Part shown: positions 46,431 to 55,273 of the stretch, one piece after another
How positions within the stretch are numbered: position 1 is the stretch's first letter
Layout: each line of letters begins with the position of its first letter
DNA from: Caldora sp965222765
Lineage (GTDB): Bacteria; Cyanobacteriota; Cyanobacteriia; Cyanobacteriales; Coleofasciculaceae
Reading direction: 5' to 3'
Assembly (NCBI GenBank): GCA_965222765.1
Contig: CBDCVG010000094.1
Location: 434,001 to 498,000, forward strand
DNA: 64,000 bases
The notes under the pieces: generated by a model
The model's input: the letters and a program-made list of their open reading frames with translations, nothing else
Told to the model about the DNA's origin: nothing
The model's database searches: none
Program-made: the position numbers and the translations under genes

Positions 46431-46510
46431 CAATTACTCGAACAATATGCATAGACTTAAAACACTGGTTTTCCTTATTACTGAACAATAACTTAATGGA
46501 CAAAAAATTA

Positions 46511-47005
46511 ATGAAAAAGTCGCATTTGTTTTTAGTTACTCTCACTTCTATTGCCATGGTTGGAGGTATCTCTAGCAGAGCTTTACTACAACCATCACCT
46601 CCCTCTCCACCTCAGTTACAGGAATCTCCATTGCCTCCCAACAAACAAATTGAGAAGCCTTCATTGCCTAAAAACAAACCTTCACTACCAAGTGAGCAGC
46701 CTTCATTACCGAAAAATGAACCTTCACTACCGAGGGAGCAACCTTCATTACCAAATCAGGAAGCCTTGTTAGATGCGGCAGCCAATCTTGTGATTGAAAA
46801 ATTCCAAAATGCTTCCTGTGAAGAATTATCCGAGATGACACCTAACTCTGACAAGAGTTCACAAGCTGATGGTAAGCAACAAGCTGCTATCCAGGAAAAA
46901 GCGATCGCTATGTTGAAAAAAAACCCTGAGATACGGGAGGAATTTATCAATCGGGTAGCGGCTCCTATTGCCAATAAAATGTTTGACTGTAATTTAATTC
47001 CCTAG
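46511..47005 (+). CDS. Secreted protein with Pro-rich repeats, tandem paralogue 1
   Basis: About 164 residues from the ATG of MKKSHLFLVTLTS, a signal peptide with hydrophobic core. Then comes a Pro-rich section with about five 7-residue units of the form (K/Q/E)PSLP(K/S/R)(N/E), encoded by 21-bp DNA repeats. The C-terminal ~85 residues (EALLDAAANLVIEKFQNASC to NRVAAPIANKMFDCNLIP) contain two conserved cysteines and match the next gene. No known family. The repeat section is absent from the paralogue, so it was probably gained by DNA repeat growth. Export to the periplasm is likely. Confidence 0.7.
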   Translation: MKKSHLFLVTLTSIAMVGGISSRALLQPSPPSPPQLQESPLPPNKQIEKPSLPKNKPSLPSEQPSLPKNEPSLPREQPSLPNQEALLDAAANLVIEKFQNASCEELSEMTPNSDKSSQADGKQQAAIQEKAIAMLKKNPEIREEFINRVAAPIANKMFDCNLIP

Positions 47006-47025
47006 GGTTTGTGGAGGTTCAATTA

Positions 47026-47352
47026 ATGAAAAAGTTCCATCTATTTCTAGCTGCTTTGACTCCTATGGCAATGGTTGTAAGCGCCTGTAGTGGATTTGCA
47101 CCCAAGGAAGCTTTGTTAGATGCAGCAGCCAATCTTGTGATTGAAAAATACCAAAATGCTTCCTGTGAAGAGGTAGCTCAGATGCAACCTCAGTCTGACA
47201 AGAGTTCACAAGCTGATGGTGAATCAGAAACAGCTCTCCAGGAAAAAGCGATCGCCATGTTGAAAAAAAATCCTGAGATGCGGGAGGAATTTATTAATCG
47301 AGTAGCTGGACCTATTGCCAATAGAATGTTTGAATGTAATCTAATTCCCTAG
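47026..47352 (+). CDS. Lipoprotein, tandem paralogue 2
   Basis: About 108 residues. Signal peptide MKKFHLFLAALTPMAMVVSAC ends in the lipobox VSAC, so the mature protein should be lipid-anchored at Cys21. The remaining ~85 residues (EALLDAAANLVIEKYQNASC, AIAMLKKNPEMREEFINRVA, ANRMFECNLIP) are about 80% identical to the C-terminus of the gene 21 bp upstream, a recent duplication. The two shared cysteines may form a disulfide. Function unknown. Confidence 0.75.
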   Translation: MKKFHLFLAALTPMAMVVSACSGFAPKEALLDAAANLVIEKYQNASCEEVAQMQPQSDKSSQADGESETALQEKAIAMLKKNPEMREEFINRVAGPIANRMFECNLIP

Positions 47353-47439
47353 TGCAAGAAGACAGAAGGCAGGAGGCAGAAGGGAAAAGAAATGAAAGCT
47401 TGTTTCTTATTTTCTGGGGCATTGTCGCTCTAACGCTCA

Positions 47440-47763
47440 TTACTTGTTACTGTTAATATGAACAGCTAACCAAATACAGGGAGGTTCATTACTAGTATAT
47501 TCAACCCGATGTTTGACATGAGCTGGAATAAGCAGATAATCTCCTCCTTTCAGGACAATTCTTTCACCATCTTTATAGGATAATTCAGCTTCTCCCTGTA
47601 ACAGAATAACCCATTCATCGGTTTCTTGGTCATACCATTCTCCTGGGGGTGTTATTTGTCCTGTTGAAACAATACGTTCAATTAAAACCTTTTCTGTCGA
47701 GAGCAAAGATTCAAATAATTCTGATACAGGAATGGGTGAAGGTAAGTTGAAAATGTTGGTCAT
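47440..47763 (-). CDS. Cupin-domain protein
   Basis: About 107 residues from the ATG of MTNIFNLPS. A single cupin barrel: GEWYDQETDEWVILLQGEAE with the first metal motif and GDYLLIPAHVKHRVEYTSNE with the second (His-x-x-His). This small phosphomannose-isomerase-like cupin group appears in many bacteria with unknown ligands. It follows the HD-domain gene on the same strand by about 36 bp, so the two may form a unit. Confidence 0.82.
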   Translation of the reverse strand: MTNIFNLPSPIPVSELFESLLSTEKVLIERIVSTGQITPPGEWYDQETDEWVILLQGEAELSYKDGERIVLKGGDYLLIPAHVKHRVEYTSNEPPCIWLAVHINSNK

Positions 47764-47799
47764 TTTACCAGAAAATAAGTTATTCAATTGGATTTGATA

Positions 47800-48387
47800 T
47801 CAACCCAAATTTTTACCTTCGTCATACCACATGCGGGCTGATAAAGTATCAACACAGTGGCAAAAGGAAGCCAACGGACTCATTAAGCGAGTTGTTGCAT
47901 TGTATTCCTCATGTGGTTCACCATGAATGTACTTCAGTGCATTCAACTCATCAGTGGCTAGCTCAATTCCATAGGCTTCCTGGAGCTCTTTTCTATAAAA
48001 GGATTGTTTATCAAAATTAGGAGATAAGCCTTGAGAATACTTCCAAATTTTTTCAATGTCGTGGAAATAGAGTACAACTAGGGCTGAGTCTAGCCTAATG
48101 GAAACTTCCCGAATTGTCTGTAAACCAAAATACATCGCTTCTGCTATCCGAAAGCACTCTGCTATGTGATCTTGGTAACCACCAAACCATGCTTGGTGTT
48201 TGCTAAATGAACCCTTGGCAATTTTCATCAGTTCTTGGTGAGTGTGATGGAATGCCAATATTTTTTCTTTCCTAGGATCCTCAAGTTGTTCAAGATAGTC
48301 AATTACTCGTTTGGAAACTAGATCACAACCTGTGCTAGATACACTTTTAGGCGAGCTACCTAGAGAAATCTTGGGTGATGTCATCAT
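47800..48387 (-). CDS. HD-domain-like predicted phosphohydrolase
   Basis: About 196 residues from the ATG of MMTSPKISLG; an in-frame ATG 21 codons upstream is less likely because its product has a random-looking lead. It carries an HD-like set of metal ligands: His in YQDHIAECFRIAEAMY, His-Asp in VLYFHDIEKIWKYS, histidines in YIHGEPHEEYNATT and the final Asp in CHCVDTLSARMWYDEG. Such enzymes hydrolyse phosphate esters, often nucleotides. The substrate is unknown. It is followed closely by the cupin gene. Confidence 0.7.
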   Translation of the reverse strand: MMTSPKISLGSSPKSVSSTGCDLVSKRVIDYLEQLEDPRKEKILAFHHTHQELMKIAKGSFSKHQAWFGGYQDHIAECFRIAEAMYFGLQTIREVSIRLDSALVVLYFHDIEKIWKYSQGLSPNFDKQSFYRKELQEAYGIELATDELNALKYIHGEPHEEYNATTRLMSPLASFCHCVDTLSARMWYDEGKNLG

Positions 48388-48492
48388 TTTCGAGTTTTTT
48401 TCTAAAAAGTTAAGATTAATTATCAAGAGTCTCAAAAAATTCAATATCATAGAAGTTGATACTCTTTCCTAATTAGTGCAGAGGCATGAGAG

Positions 48493-49161
48493 GTGAACCT
48501 GTTCTATCTCAACACCAATACTGAAACTACCCAGCTCGAACGCTCTCTCAAGAGTTTAGAGCAAGATGTTTTGAGAATGGGGGCTTTGGTTGAAAACTCA
48601 TTTCGCCTGAGTCACCAAGCAATGTTCTATCATAGTTTAGAGGCAACTGAGGCTATTAGCTTAAACGAAAAACGTATCGACCGCTACTATCGCCAAATTG
48701 AGTTAGAGTGTAGCAATCTGATAACCATGAAATCACCAGTTGCTCAAGACTTAAGAGTCCTCAGTGCCTTTATGCAGCTGGTGCGGGATTTGGAGCGCAT
48801 TGGTGATTATGCTGAAGATTTGGTAGAAATTGCTGTGAAACTCTTACCTTACCCGCCACATAGTTGCCTCCCAGAGCTAGAGTTAATGTCCCATCATGCT
48901 CAAGCCATGCTCTCAGAAAGTCTAGTAGCTCTAGCAGATTTGGATGCTACTAAAGGAAAAGCTATTAAGCAGCTAGACGATAAAGTTGACCAAGCCCACG
49001 ACGAATTATATAAAACCTTAGCTTATCAGCGGGATGTCAAAGGGATTGTAGAACCAATTGTCTTGTTAGTATTGGCTATTCGTCATCTAGAACGGATGGC
49101 TGATCATGCAACTAATATTGGTCAACGAGTTCAATATATTGTATACGGTCATCGAGGTTAA
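48493..49161 (+). CDS. phoU: Phosphate-transport regulator PhoU
   Basis: 222 residues from a GTG start with AGAGG just upstream. Two repeats of a three-helix PhoU domain: LKSLEQDVLRMGALVENSFR in the first and SLVALADLDATKGKAIKQLD in the second, with RDLERIGDYAEDLVEIA and RHLERMADHATNIGQRV carrying the metal-binding E-R-x-x-D motifs. PhoU negatively controls the Pho regulon by contact with PstB and the PhoR-type kinase. No pst genes adjoin it here. Confidence 0.93.
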   Translation: MNLFYLNTNTETTQLERSLKSLEQDVLRMGALVENSFRLSHQAMFYHSLEATEAISLNEKRIDRYYRQIELECSNLITMKSPVAQDLRVLSAFMQLVRDLERIGDYAEDLVEIAVKLLPYPPHSCLPELELMSHHAQAMLSESLVALADLDATKGKAIKQLDDKVDQAHDELYKTLAYQRDVKGIVEPIVLLVLAIRHLERMADHATNIGQRVQYIVYGHRG

Positions 49162-49277
49162 TTATAAGATTTATCAATTGTTAAATTAAAAGTAGGTAGA
49201 TGAAAATAAAGGAAAGGATGTTAGGAAACGTAAATATTGTCAAGCTCTAGAGATTGATTAATTAACCTAATTTTGGT

Positions 49278-50072
49278 ATGGACTGGCAAGAAATATCAGG
49301 TAACTGGGTTTTAATTCCTCCTCATCCCACCGGGATTGTACATTTCCTTGGTGGGGCATTCATTGCGGCTGCACCGCAAGTGACGTACCGCTCACTGCTG
49401 GAAAAATTGGGCAGTCAGGGATATGCAGTGATTGCTACACCATTTTTGAATACCCTAGATCATGCTGCGATCGCAAGAGACGTTCTTAACAGTTTTGAGA
49501 CTACCCTATACCGCTTACAAGCCAGCAATATTCTACGCCAACAGTATCTGCCTATTTATGGTGTCGGGCATAGTATGGGCTGCAAACTTCATCTGCTTAT
49601 CGGTAGCCTTTTCACCGTTGAACGCGCTGGTAATATCTTGATTTCCTTCAATAACTATCCAGCTAAGCGTGCTATTCCCTTTATCGAGCAGCTCAATATC
49701 AATCCAGTTTTCGATTTTGATGTGGAGTTTACCCCATCTCCTCGAGAAACTAACGAATTAATTACTGACAACTACCAAGTCCGGCGCAATTTACTGATAA
49801 GATTCACCAATGATGAAATTGACCAAACCTTGAGCTTAATCCCAGTTTTGAAACAACGTTTCCCTCATATGGTTACCCTGCAAAAGTTACCAGGTAATCA
49901 TTTAACACCTTTAAGTCAAGATATCAATTGGCAAGTTGGAGAAGTGTTTACTCCCTTGGATGCTGTTGGTCAGTGGATTAAACAAGGATTATCTAAAGAC
50001 TTAAGTCCATTAAAACGAGAAATTCTCCGGTGGTTGAATCCCCTAACAACAGGCCATACCAAATCCGGTTGA
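49278..50072 (+). CDS. DUF1350-family alpha/beta-hydrolase-like protein
   Basis: 264 residues. DUF1350 opening: NWVLIPPHPTGIVHFLGGAF, then RSLLEKLGSQGYAVIATPFL, and GVGHSMGCKLHLLIGSL, which sits where the nucleophile elbow of alpha/beta hydrolases is (G-H-S-M-G). The family is shared by cyanobacteria and plastids with no settled role; a lipid or pigment hydrolase function is a guess. The frame ends with the TGA directly before a heptamer array. Confidence 0.88.
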   Translation: MDWQEISGNWVLIPPHPTGIVHFLGGAFIAAAPQVTYRSLLEKLGSQGYAVIATPFLNTLDHAAIARDVLNSFETTLYRLQASNILRQQYLPIYGVGHSMGCKLHLLIGSLFTVERAGNILISFNNYPAKRAIPFIEQLNINPVFDFDVEFTPSPRETNELITDNYQVRRNLLIRFTNDEIDQTLSLIPVLKQRFPHMVTLQKLPGNHLTPLSQDINWQVGEVFTPLDAVGQWIKQGLSKDLSPLKREILRWLNPLTTGHTKSG

Positions 50073-50235
50073 ATAGGTGTTAGGTGTTAGGTGTTAGGTG
50101 TTAGGTGTTAGGTGTTAGGTTTTAGGTTTTAGGTTTTAGGTTTTAGGTTTTAGGCAATGGTGACAAGTTAGAGGGTTCCTCGTTCCCCGTTCCCTCCTAT
50201 TGCCACCAGACTGTTTCAGACTTATTCAGCAAACC
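50073..50235. repeat. TTAGGTG/TTAGGTT heptamer array and MITE B relic
   Basis: About eleven units of TTAGGTG then TTAGGTT (50075-50155). The right end (50220-50236, TTATTCAGCAAACCC) matches the end of the family B elements; the left end is degraded. So this is probably an old third copy in which the internal heptamers have expanded. Confidence 0.7.
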
Positions 50236-51006
50236 CTAATTATCAAGGAAGCTGAAGTGATACAAGCCTTCTAGAATACCAGCAGCACAGAATGCCTTAG
50301 CAAGATAACGGTAATCAGTTTGGTTGGCTTCGTACCACTGACGGAGTTCTGAGCGCGCATTGCCGACAATGATGCCTCGCTCTTCTCCGACACTAAACAA
50401 AGCAATATCATTGCCAGAGTCACCACATACTACGGTATTAAGGGCCTCAATTTCCCATTTCTGGCGCAAGAACTGCACTGCTAGACCTTTATCTCCATTG
50501 CGAGGTAAGATATCCAGGTCTTGATCTCCACTGTAGATGAGCTTGACATCAAGACCAGTCTCTCGTAGCTGTGACTCCAGTCTTGGTAGTACTTCTAATG
50601 CTGCTTTTGGGGTGAGGTAATAGCTAACTTTAAACGAACCCTGTTCCGAGTCTGGTTGGAGAACCAAGTCGGAATAATGAGCAGCAGTTGCCACTGCTAG
50701 TTCCCGATTCCATCCTTCAGAGAGTATTTGAGCCCATTTTGGATCACAGGCATTCCCACTAGTATCGAGGTGGAGTTCTGTACCCACTGAGGTGATTAGG
50801 GCATCTGGCGGCAACAAGGGCTTTTCGGTAGTAAGTTGCTGATAAAGAGTGAGCGATCGCCCGGTTGCATAAACTATTTTTGTCCCATACTCTTGCCGAT
50901 GTTGCTCTAAGAGTTGGTTGAGTTTTTTGAGGGCATTGTCATCACCCACCAAGGTATTGTCTAAATCAGTTACGAATAAAAATCCTCTCACGGAAACCTC
51001 GCTCAT
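50236..51006 (-). CDS. spp: Sucrose-phosphate phosphatase
   Basis: About 256 residues from the ATG of MSEVSVRGFL; an upstream in-frame ATG adds 17 residues. HAD superfamily: nucleophile block VTDLDNTLVGDD (Asp and the acid two after it), IVYATGRSLTLYQ with the conserved Thr/Arg, and NTVVCGDSGNDIALFSVGEE at the end. KVSYYLTPKAALEVLP lies in the C2-type cap. This is the cyanobacterial and plant SPP family, which makes sucrose from sucrose-6-phosphate, a compatible solute. No sucrose-phosphate synthase is near. Confidence 0.9.
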   Translation of the reverse strand: MSEVSVRGFLFVTDLDNTLVGDDNALKKLNQLLEQHRQEYGTKIVYATGRSLTLYQQLTTEKPLLPPDALITSVGTELHLDTSGNACDPKWAQILSEGWNRELAVATAAHYSDLVLQPDSEQGSFKVSYYLTPKAALEVLPRLESQLRETGLDVKLIYSGDQDLDILPRNGDKGLAVQFLRQKWEIEALNTVVCGDSGNDIALFSVGEERGIIVGNARSELRQWYEANQTDYRYLAKAFCAAGILEGLYHFSFLDN

Positions 51007-51261
51007 CAAATGGAATCTTGCTATTGCATTATTTCCTAAGAGCGCTACCTTAACCAAGGGTTTTCGTAAAATTCTCTCACAATTAATGGAAGTCTTACGG
51101 TATAATGATTGATAAGAGGTTGTATTGGGTCAAGTGGCTGGTTTTAGGAATTATTGCACGAGTTATCATGACGTGTGCCTTTCTAATATCATATCTTTAC
51201 TAGAAATGTTGCTGAATTAACTGGTAAAGAAGCAATTAGACAACTTTTGGGAACGTGAAAA

Positions 51262-51705
51262 ATGGAAATAGCTATCAAAGTAGCAGATTATATACTTCGG
51301 TCTCAAGACCATGAAGAACCGGATATCACAAAGTTGAAACTTCAAAAGCTGCTCTACTATACTCAGGGATTTTTTTTGGCTGAGTTTGATAAACCTTTAT
51401 TTGATGATGAAATAGAAGCATGGGACCACGGTCCAGTTGTACCTAATGTTTGGAATCACTTTAGTTCTATAAAAGGAAATCTATTAGAAGTTCCTGAACA
51501 AGACATTGATCTCCACCTGAATGAAGAAGAAAAACAATCACTCGACGAAGTGATTGAACTTCATTCTCAGTACTCAGCTTGGGCATTAAGAGAAATGTCA
51601 CATAATGAAGAACCTTGCATCATTGCTTATAACAATGGTAAAGGAACAGTGATTCCCCAAGATGAGATAAAAATCTTCTTTAAGACAAAGATTGTTGATT
51701 GCTAG
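51262..51705 (+). CDS. Panacea (DUF4065) domain protein, probable antitoxin
   Basis: 147 residues. MEIAIKVADYILRSQD then TKLKLQKLLYYTQGFFLAEF and WDHGPVVPNVWNHF are the SocA/Panacea signature; this domain neutralises diverse toxins encoded next to it. No intact toxin is adjacent. Just upstream a short frame ends AELTGKEAIRQLLGT before a stop at 51258, and downstream an ATG (51727) opens a ~36-codon frame beginning MGKRRNINKVKEDPRRK, either of which could be a leftover partner. Start ATG lies three bases after the upstream stop. Confidence 0.8.
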   Translation: MEIAIKVADYILRSQDHEEPDITKLKLQKLLYYTQGFFLAEFDKPLFDDEIEAWDHGPVVPNVWNHFSSIKGNLLEVPEQDIDLHLNEEEKQSLDEVIELHSQYSAWALREMSHNEEPCIIAYNNGKGTVIPQDEIKIFFKTKIVDC

Positions 51706-51856
51706 CCTGATTCATAAGCAGTTTCATGGGCAAGAGAAGGAATATAAACAAGGTCAAGGAAGATCCAAGAAGAAAGGTTAAAGAACCTACATTAAATTAC
51801 ATATCTTTCAATTTACAACTACTGGCTCAAGTTTAAGATTTCACCACTCCAGAAAC

Positions 51857-51884
51857 TAATTCCCCACCTTCGGGTGGGGAATTA
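51857..51884. terminator. Perfect TTCG hairpin
   Basis: TAATTCCCCACC, loop TTCG, GGTGGGGAATTA: a perfect 12-bp stem, the most stable hairpin in the window. No U-run follows, so it may instead be the end of an IS605-like or palindrome-associated element. It is 150 bp downstream of the Panacea gene in a gene-free gap (51706-52107). Confidence 0.6.
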
Positions 51885-52107
51885 AACTCTGCCGAACAGA
51901 ACAGTATTGCAAGAAACCGCGTTATAAGGCTCAAATCCTAGCAAGTTACTTGGCTAAAAGACTATTAACCATTAGTCATTACTATGTATAGTTTTCTAAT
52001 AACTAATGATTTATTAACAGTGACGGTGAGACTGTCTAAGCTCCTTTAGGAAAAATGCGCTTTTCCATCGCTATTTTTATGATAATGACATTAACAACAA
52101 TGTCAAT

Positions 52108-52308
52108 TTAGCTGAGGGAAGCACCACTGCGATCATAGTTGCTTCGGAAGTTAGGATTGAGTTTGCCTTGAGTATGGCTCCATCCTTCAACACTATCAAT
52201 TCCTAGACCTACTTCAACTGCAGCACGACCAAGCATAGATTGCTGACGATTTTTGATGAGGTGATGATGGCGCATCATTAGGGCACGAGCTTGTTCTTGA
52301 GTAGACAT
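52108..52308 (-). CDS. Small conserved cyanobacterial protein
   Basis: 66 residues. GGAG lies nine bases before the ATG. MSTQEQARALMMRHHHLIKN then RQQSMLGRAAVEVGLGID is basic and His-rich, and the remainder (SHTQGKLNPNFRSNYDRSGA) is hydrophilic. It resembles small proteins I associate with cyanobacteria, with no named domain. The ribosome site and codon use suggest it is real. Function unknown. Confidence 0.65.
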   Translation of the reverse strand: MSTQEQARALMMRHHHLIKNRQQSMLGRAAVEVGLGIDSVEGWSHTQGKLNPNFRSNYDRSGASLS

Positions 52309-52486
52309 CGTTCACTTCTCCGATTGCTTAATTGCTTATCCATTGTTAATTTAACAGATATTTCTGTAACAAGATATACCAAATGACTTATTTTTAACAA
52401 AAATTAACTTTATTTTTTCTCTACACAAGCCTTAAAATTACCAAGGTGGGTATTATGCACTAGAGAAAAAAGTTTGAAGTTATTGA

Positions 52487-53317
52487 GTGAGATTTAATCA
52501 AAAACAGTTCAAGACCGCTCTCCAACAAGTCAAAGAACAGCTATCTCTACAGGTAGAACTTCCAACTACACCCTTACATATATTTGAAACACTCCCTTCT
52601 ACGAATCAAACCCTTTGGGAATTGCTTAACCAGGGAGCAACAATTCCAAGGGTGGTTATTGCTGCTCAACAAACAGCAGGACGGGGACAATGGGGACGCC
52701 AATGGCAATCTAGTATTGGTGGATTATACTTATCCGTAGCTTTAGCACCTCATCTCAAAGCATCCAACAGTGCTCATCTAACTTTATCTAGTGCTTGGGG
52801 AATTGCGAGAGCCTTGAGAAGTTACGGCATCCCCGTCTTGCTCAAATGGCCTAATGATCTGCTCCTTTTAGACCGGAAATTAGGAGGCATTCTCACCGAA
52901 ACCCGCGTTCAGCAAGGTCAAATTACCAAAGCTGTCATCGGTATTGGCATTAATTGGAGCAATATTGTCCCTGAATCTGGTATTAATTTGCAATCTTTTT
53001 GCCAACAACAGTTAAATCCCCAGGTGACATCCCTGGAAATGTTGGCAGCAATTGCTCTCCAAGGACTGCTATCAGGATACCAATACTGGTTAGAATTTGG
53101 CATAGAAAGTTTACTGTCATCTTACTTCGAGCTTCTACATAGTTTGGGAAGCCAAGTTATTGTAGACGGCAAACCTGGAATAATCACAGGGGTTACTTCT
53201 ACAGGTGAGCTACGAGTTAGTGTCAATTCCTCCACAGGCTCCTCAGAAATTTGTCTGAAGCCAGGTACAATCACTCTGGGCTATAGCAGTAAACCTAGGG
53301 GAGTACGGCGGAAGTAA
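52487..53317 (+). CDS. birA: Biotin-[acetyl-CoA-carboxylase] ligase
   Basis: 276 residues from a GTG start. Catalytic core: ETLPSTNQTLWELL near residue 33, the ATP/biotin loop QQTAGRGQWGRQWQSSIGG near 65 (G-R-G-x-x-G-R), VLLKWPNDLLLLDRKLGGIL near 120 with the conserved Lys, and GIGINWSN. A C-terminal SH3-like domain (IVDGKPGIITGVTSTGELRV) ends it. It lacks the DNA-binding domain of E. coli BirA, so it is the monofunctional type that biotinylates the carboxyl-carrier protein of acetyl-CoA carboxylase. Confidence 0.95.
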   Translation: MRFNQKQFKTALQQVKEQLSLQVELPTTPLHIFETLPSTNQTLWELLNQGATIPRVVIAAQQTAGRGQWGRQWQSSIGGLYLSVALAPHLKASNSAHLTLSSAWGIARALRSYGIPVLLKWPNDLLLLDRKLGGILTETRVQQGQITKAVIGIGINWSNIVPESGINLQSFCQQQLNPQVTSLEMLAAIALQGLLSGYQYWLEFGIESLLSSYFELLHSLGSQVIVDGKPGIITGVTSTGELRVSVNSSTGSSEICLKPGTITLGYSSKPRGVRRK

Positions 53318-53472
53318 CCTACCAATTAAAAGGGTGAGCGACAAAGATGAAAAAGCTTACTACACAAGCTTTCTTACCTCCTGCCTCCTGCCTCCTGCCT
53401 TCTGCCTTCTTGCACTAGATGAATCACCAGTTCACGTCTTACCTGAATCAACTAGGATAGTAAGAATAGTGA

Positions 53473-55170
53473 GTGATGAGTAGTGAGTCGGAAATGAGAG
53501 AAAAAGCATCCTCTAGTTATACCCCTTTAAGTCTTTTCTACAAGTTTCCTCAGTTGATGCGGGTACTGAGTTTGATTGGTGGTTTCGGTTTCCTCAGCAG
53601 CAGTCTGGTTGTTGCCCAAACTGATTCACTCATAGATACAGGAACCCCTTCCGCAGCACCAGCACCTGCACCGGTAGCAGCACCGCCTCCTGCACCTGCA
53701 CCAGTAGCAGCACCGCCTCCAGCCCCTGCACCAGTAGCAGCACCGCCTCCAGCCCCTGCACCAGTAGCAGCACCGCCTCCAGCCCCTGCACCGGTAGCAG
53801 CACCGCCTCCAGCCCCTGCACCGGTAGCAGCACCGCCTCCAGCCCCTGCACCGGTAGCAGCACCGCCTCCAGCACCTAAACCAGTAGCAGCACCGCCTCC
53901 AGCACCTAAACCAGTAGCAGCACCACCTCCAGCACCTAAACCAGTAGCAGCACCACCTCCAGCACCTGCACCAATAGCAGCACCTGCACCAAAAAAATCG
54001 CCTCTAGCTGCTCCTAACTTATATGTACCTCCAAGTGCTGATGTAGCACAGCCATCTCAACCTCTGGTTAATCCTCCAAGTCAGAGGAGTGCTCAAACTA
54101 ACCTTGCTCCTCAAAATAGCTATATTGACAACACAGATTACAGTATTGGCGCTACTCGGCAGTACAATAAACCTGCTTCTGTGATCCTGACTGAAAGATC
54201 AACTGGTTGTTCAACCGTATCGCGCAACGGTCAATTTGCCGGTAGCTCCTGTGGTGTCCCTACACCTAGTCAGCGCACTGCAAACTACAGACCAATCCCT
54301 CGACAACCACAACGACGTTCAGTTACTAAGCGTCCAAGACTTCCAATACCGCAGGTTGCTAGAGTTCAACCTGTAAGGAATGTCCAATCGGTGAAAAGTG
54401 GAGCAGTGAAAGCTAATACCAATGGTATTAGTCGTCTGCCTCTAAATCCAGTGAAAGCTAATACCAATGGTATTAGTCGTCTGCCTCTAAATCCAGTGAA
54501 AGCTAATACCAATAGTATTAGTCGTCTGCCTCTAAATCCAGTGAAAGCTAATACCAATAGTATTAGTGAGCCTCCCCTCAACAGAATAGCTCTAAGACAA
54601 CAAGCAGAGCAATCTGGTCTAGCTTACTACAATCTCACCAACCGACCGGTGGGACGTCCTAGTATCGGCAAATCAAAATTCATGTTCCCCCTGACGATTC
54701 CAGCTGCTATTGGCTCTGTATTCGGCTGGCGGATTGATCCATTCACCGGCGATCCTCGCTTCCATCCTGGTACTGATATTAGCGCTCCTCAAGGAACACC
54801 TGTAGTTGCTGCTGCTCCCGGTGATGTAGCATATGCTGACTTTGCAGGCGGTTATGGTCTCATGGTAATTATGCGCCATGAAGAAAACACTCAAGAAAGC
54901 CGCTATGCTCACCTTTCAGAAATCTTTGTCCAACCTGGCGAACAAGTGGAACAGGGAGCTGTAATTGGGCGCGTTGGTAGTACTGGACGTTCTACTGGTC
55001 CTCACCTACATTTTGAATGGCGACATTTGACCTCTGATGGTTGGGTAACTGTGGATGCTGGAACTCATTTAGAGTATTCCCTGGCTCAATTCATCAGATC
55101 ACTACAAGTCGCCCAAGCGTCACCCCAACTAGGCTTGGAGAACCAGGTAAGGATACTGCAAGAGCCTTAA
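53473..55170 (+). CDS. Secreted M23-family peptidase with Pro-Ala-rich and 15-residue repeats
   Basis: 565 residues. Signal peptide near residues 30-49 (VLSLIGGFGFLSSSLVVAQT). Then ten 10-residue units (A-P-x-P-V-A-A-P-P-P, 30-bp DNA units 53660-53960) and later four 15-residue units (VKANTNGISRLPLNP, 45-bp DNA units 54407-54580). The C-terminal ~140 residues are a LytM/M23 zinc endopeptidase with GWRIDPFTGDPRFHPGTDIS (His, Asp) and STGRSTGPHLHFEWR (H-x-H). It cleaves peptidoglycan cross-links or acts as a regulator of amidases. The repeats form a flexible stalk that could cross the cell wall. Confidence 0.92.
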   Translation: MMSSESEMREKASSSYTPLSLFYKFPQLMRVLSLIGGFGFLSSSLVVAQTDSLIDTGTPSAAPAPAPVAAPPPAPAPVAAPPPAPAPVAAPPPAPAPVAAPPPAPAPVAAPPPAPAPVAAPPPAPAPVAAPPPAPKPVAAPPPAPKPVAAPPPAPKPVAAPPPAPAPIAAPAPKKSPLAAPNLYVPPSADVAQPSQPLVNPPSQRSAQTNLAPQNSYIDNTDYSIGATRQYNKPASVILTERSTGCSTVSRNGQFAGSSCGVPTPSQRTANYRPIPRQPQRRSVTKRPRLPIPQVARVQPVRNVQSVKSGAVKANTNGISRLPLNPVKANTNGISRLPLNPVKANTNSISRLPLNPVKANTNSISEPPLNRIALRQQAEQSGLAYYNLTNRPVGRPSIGKSKFMFPLTIPAAIGSVFGWRIDPFTGDPRFHPGTDISAPQGTPVVAAAPGDVAYADFAGGYGLMVIMRHEENTQESRYAHLSEIFVQPGEQVEQGAVIGRVGSTGRSTGPHLHFEWRHLTSDGWVTVDAGTHLEYSLAQFIRSLQVAQASPQLGLENQVRILQEP

Positions 55171-55273
55171 GCTACGAATACCAAATCCGGGTTAGCTACC
55201 CCTTTATGTGACAACCTGCAAAAACCATGTAGAGACGTTGCATGCAACGTCTCTACAGTCTCTCAATTATCAA

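Noticed and set aside
53630..53875. Repetitive 81-codon frame antisense to the M23 peptidase
   Set aside because: Mirror of the 30-bp stalk repeats; no independent support.
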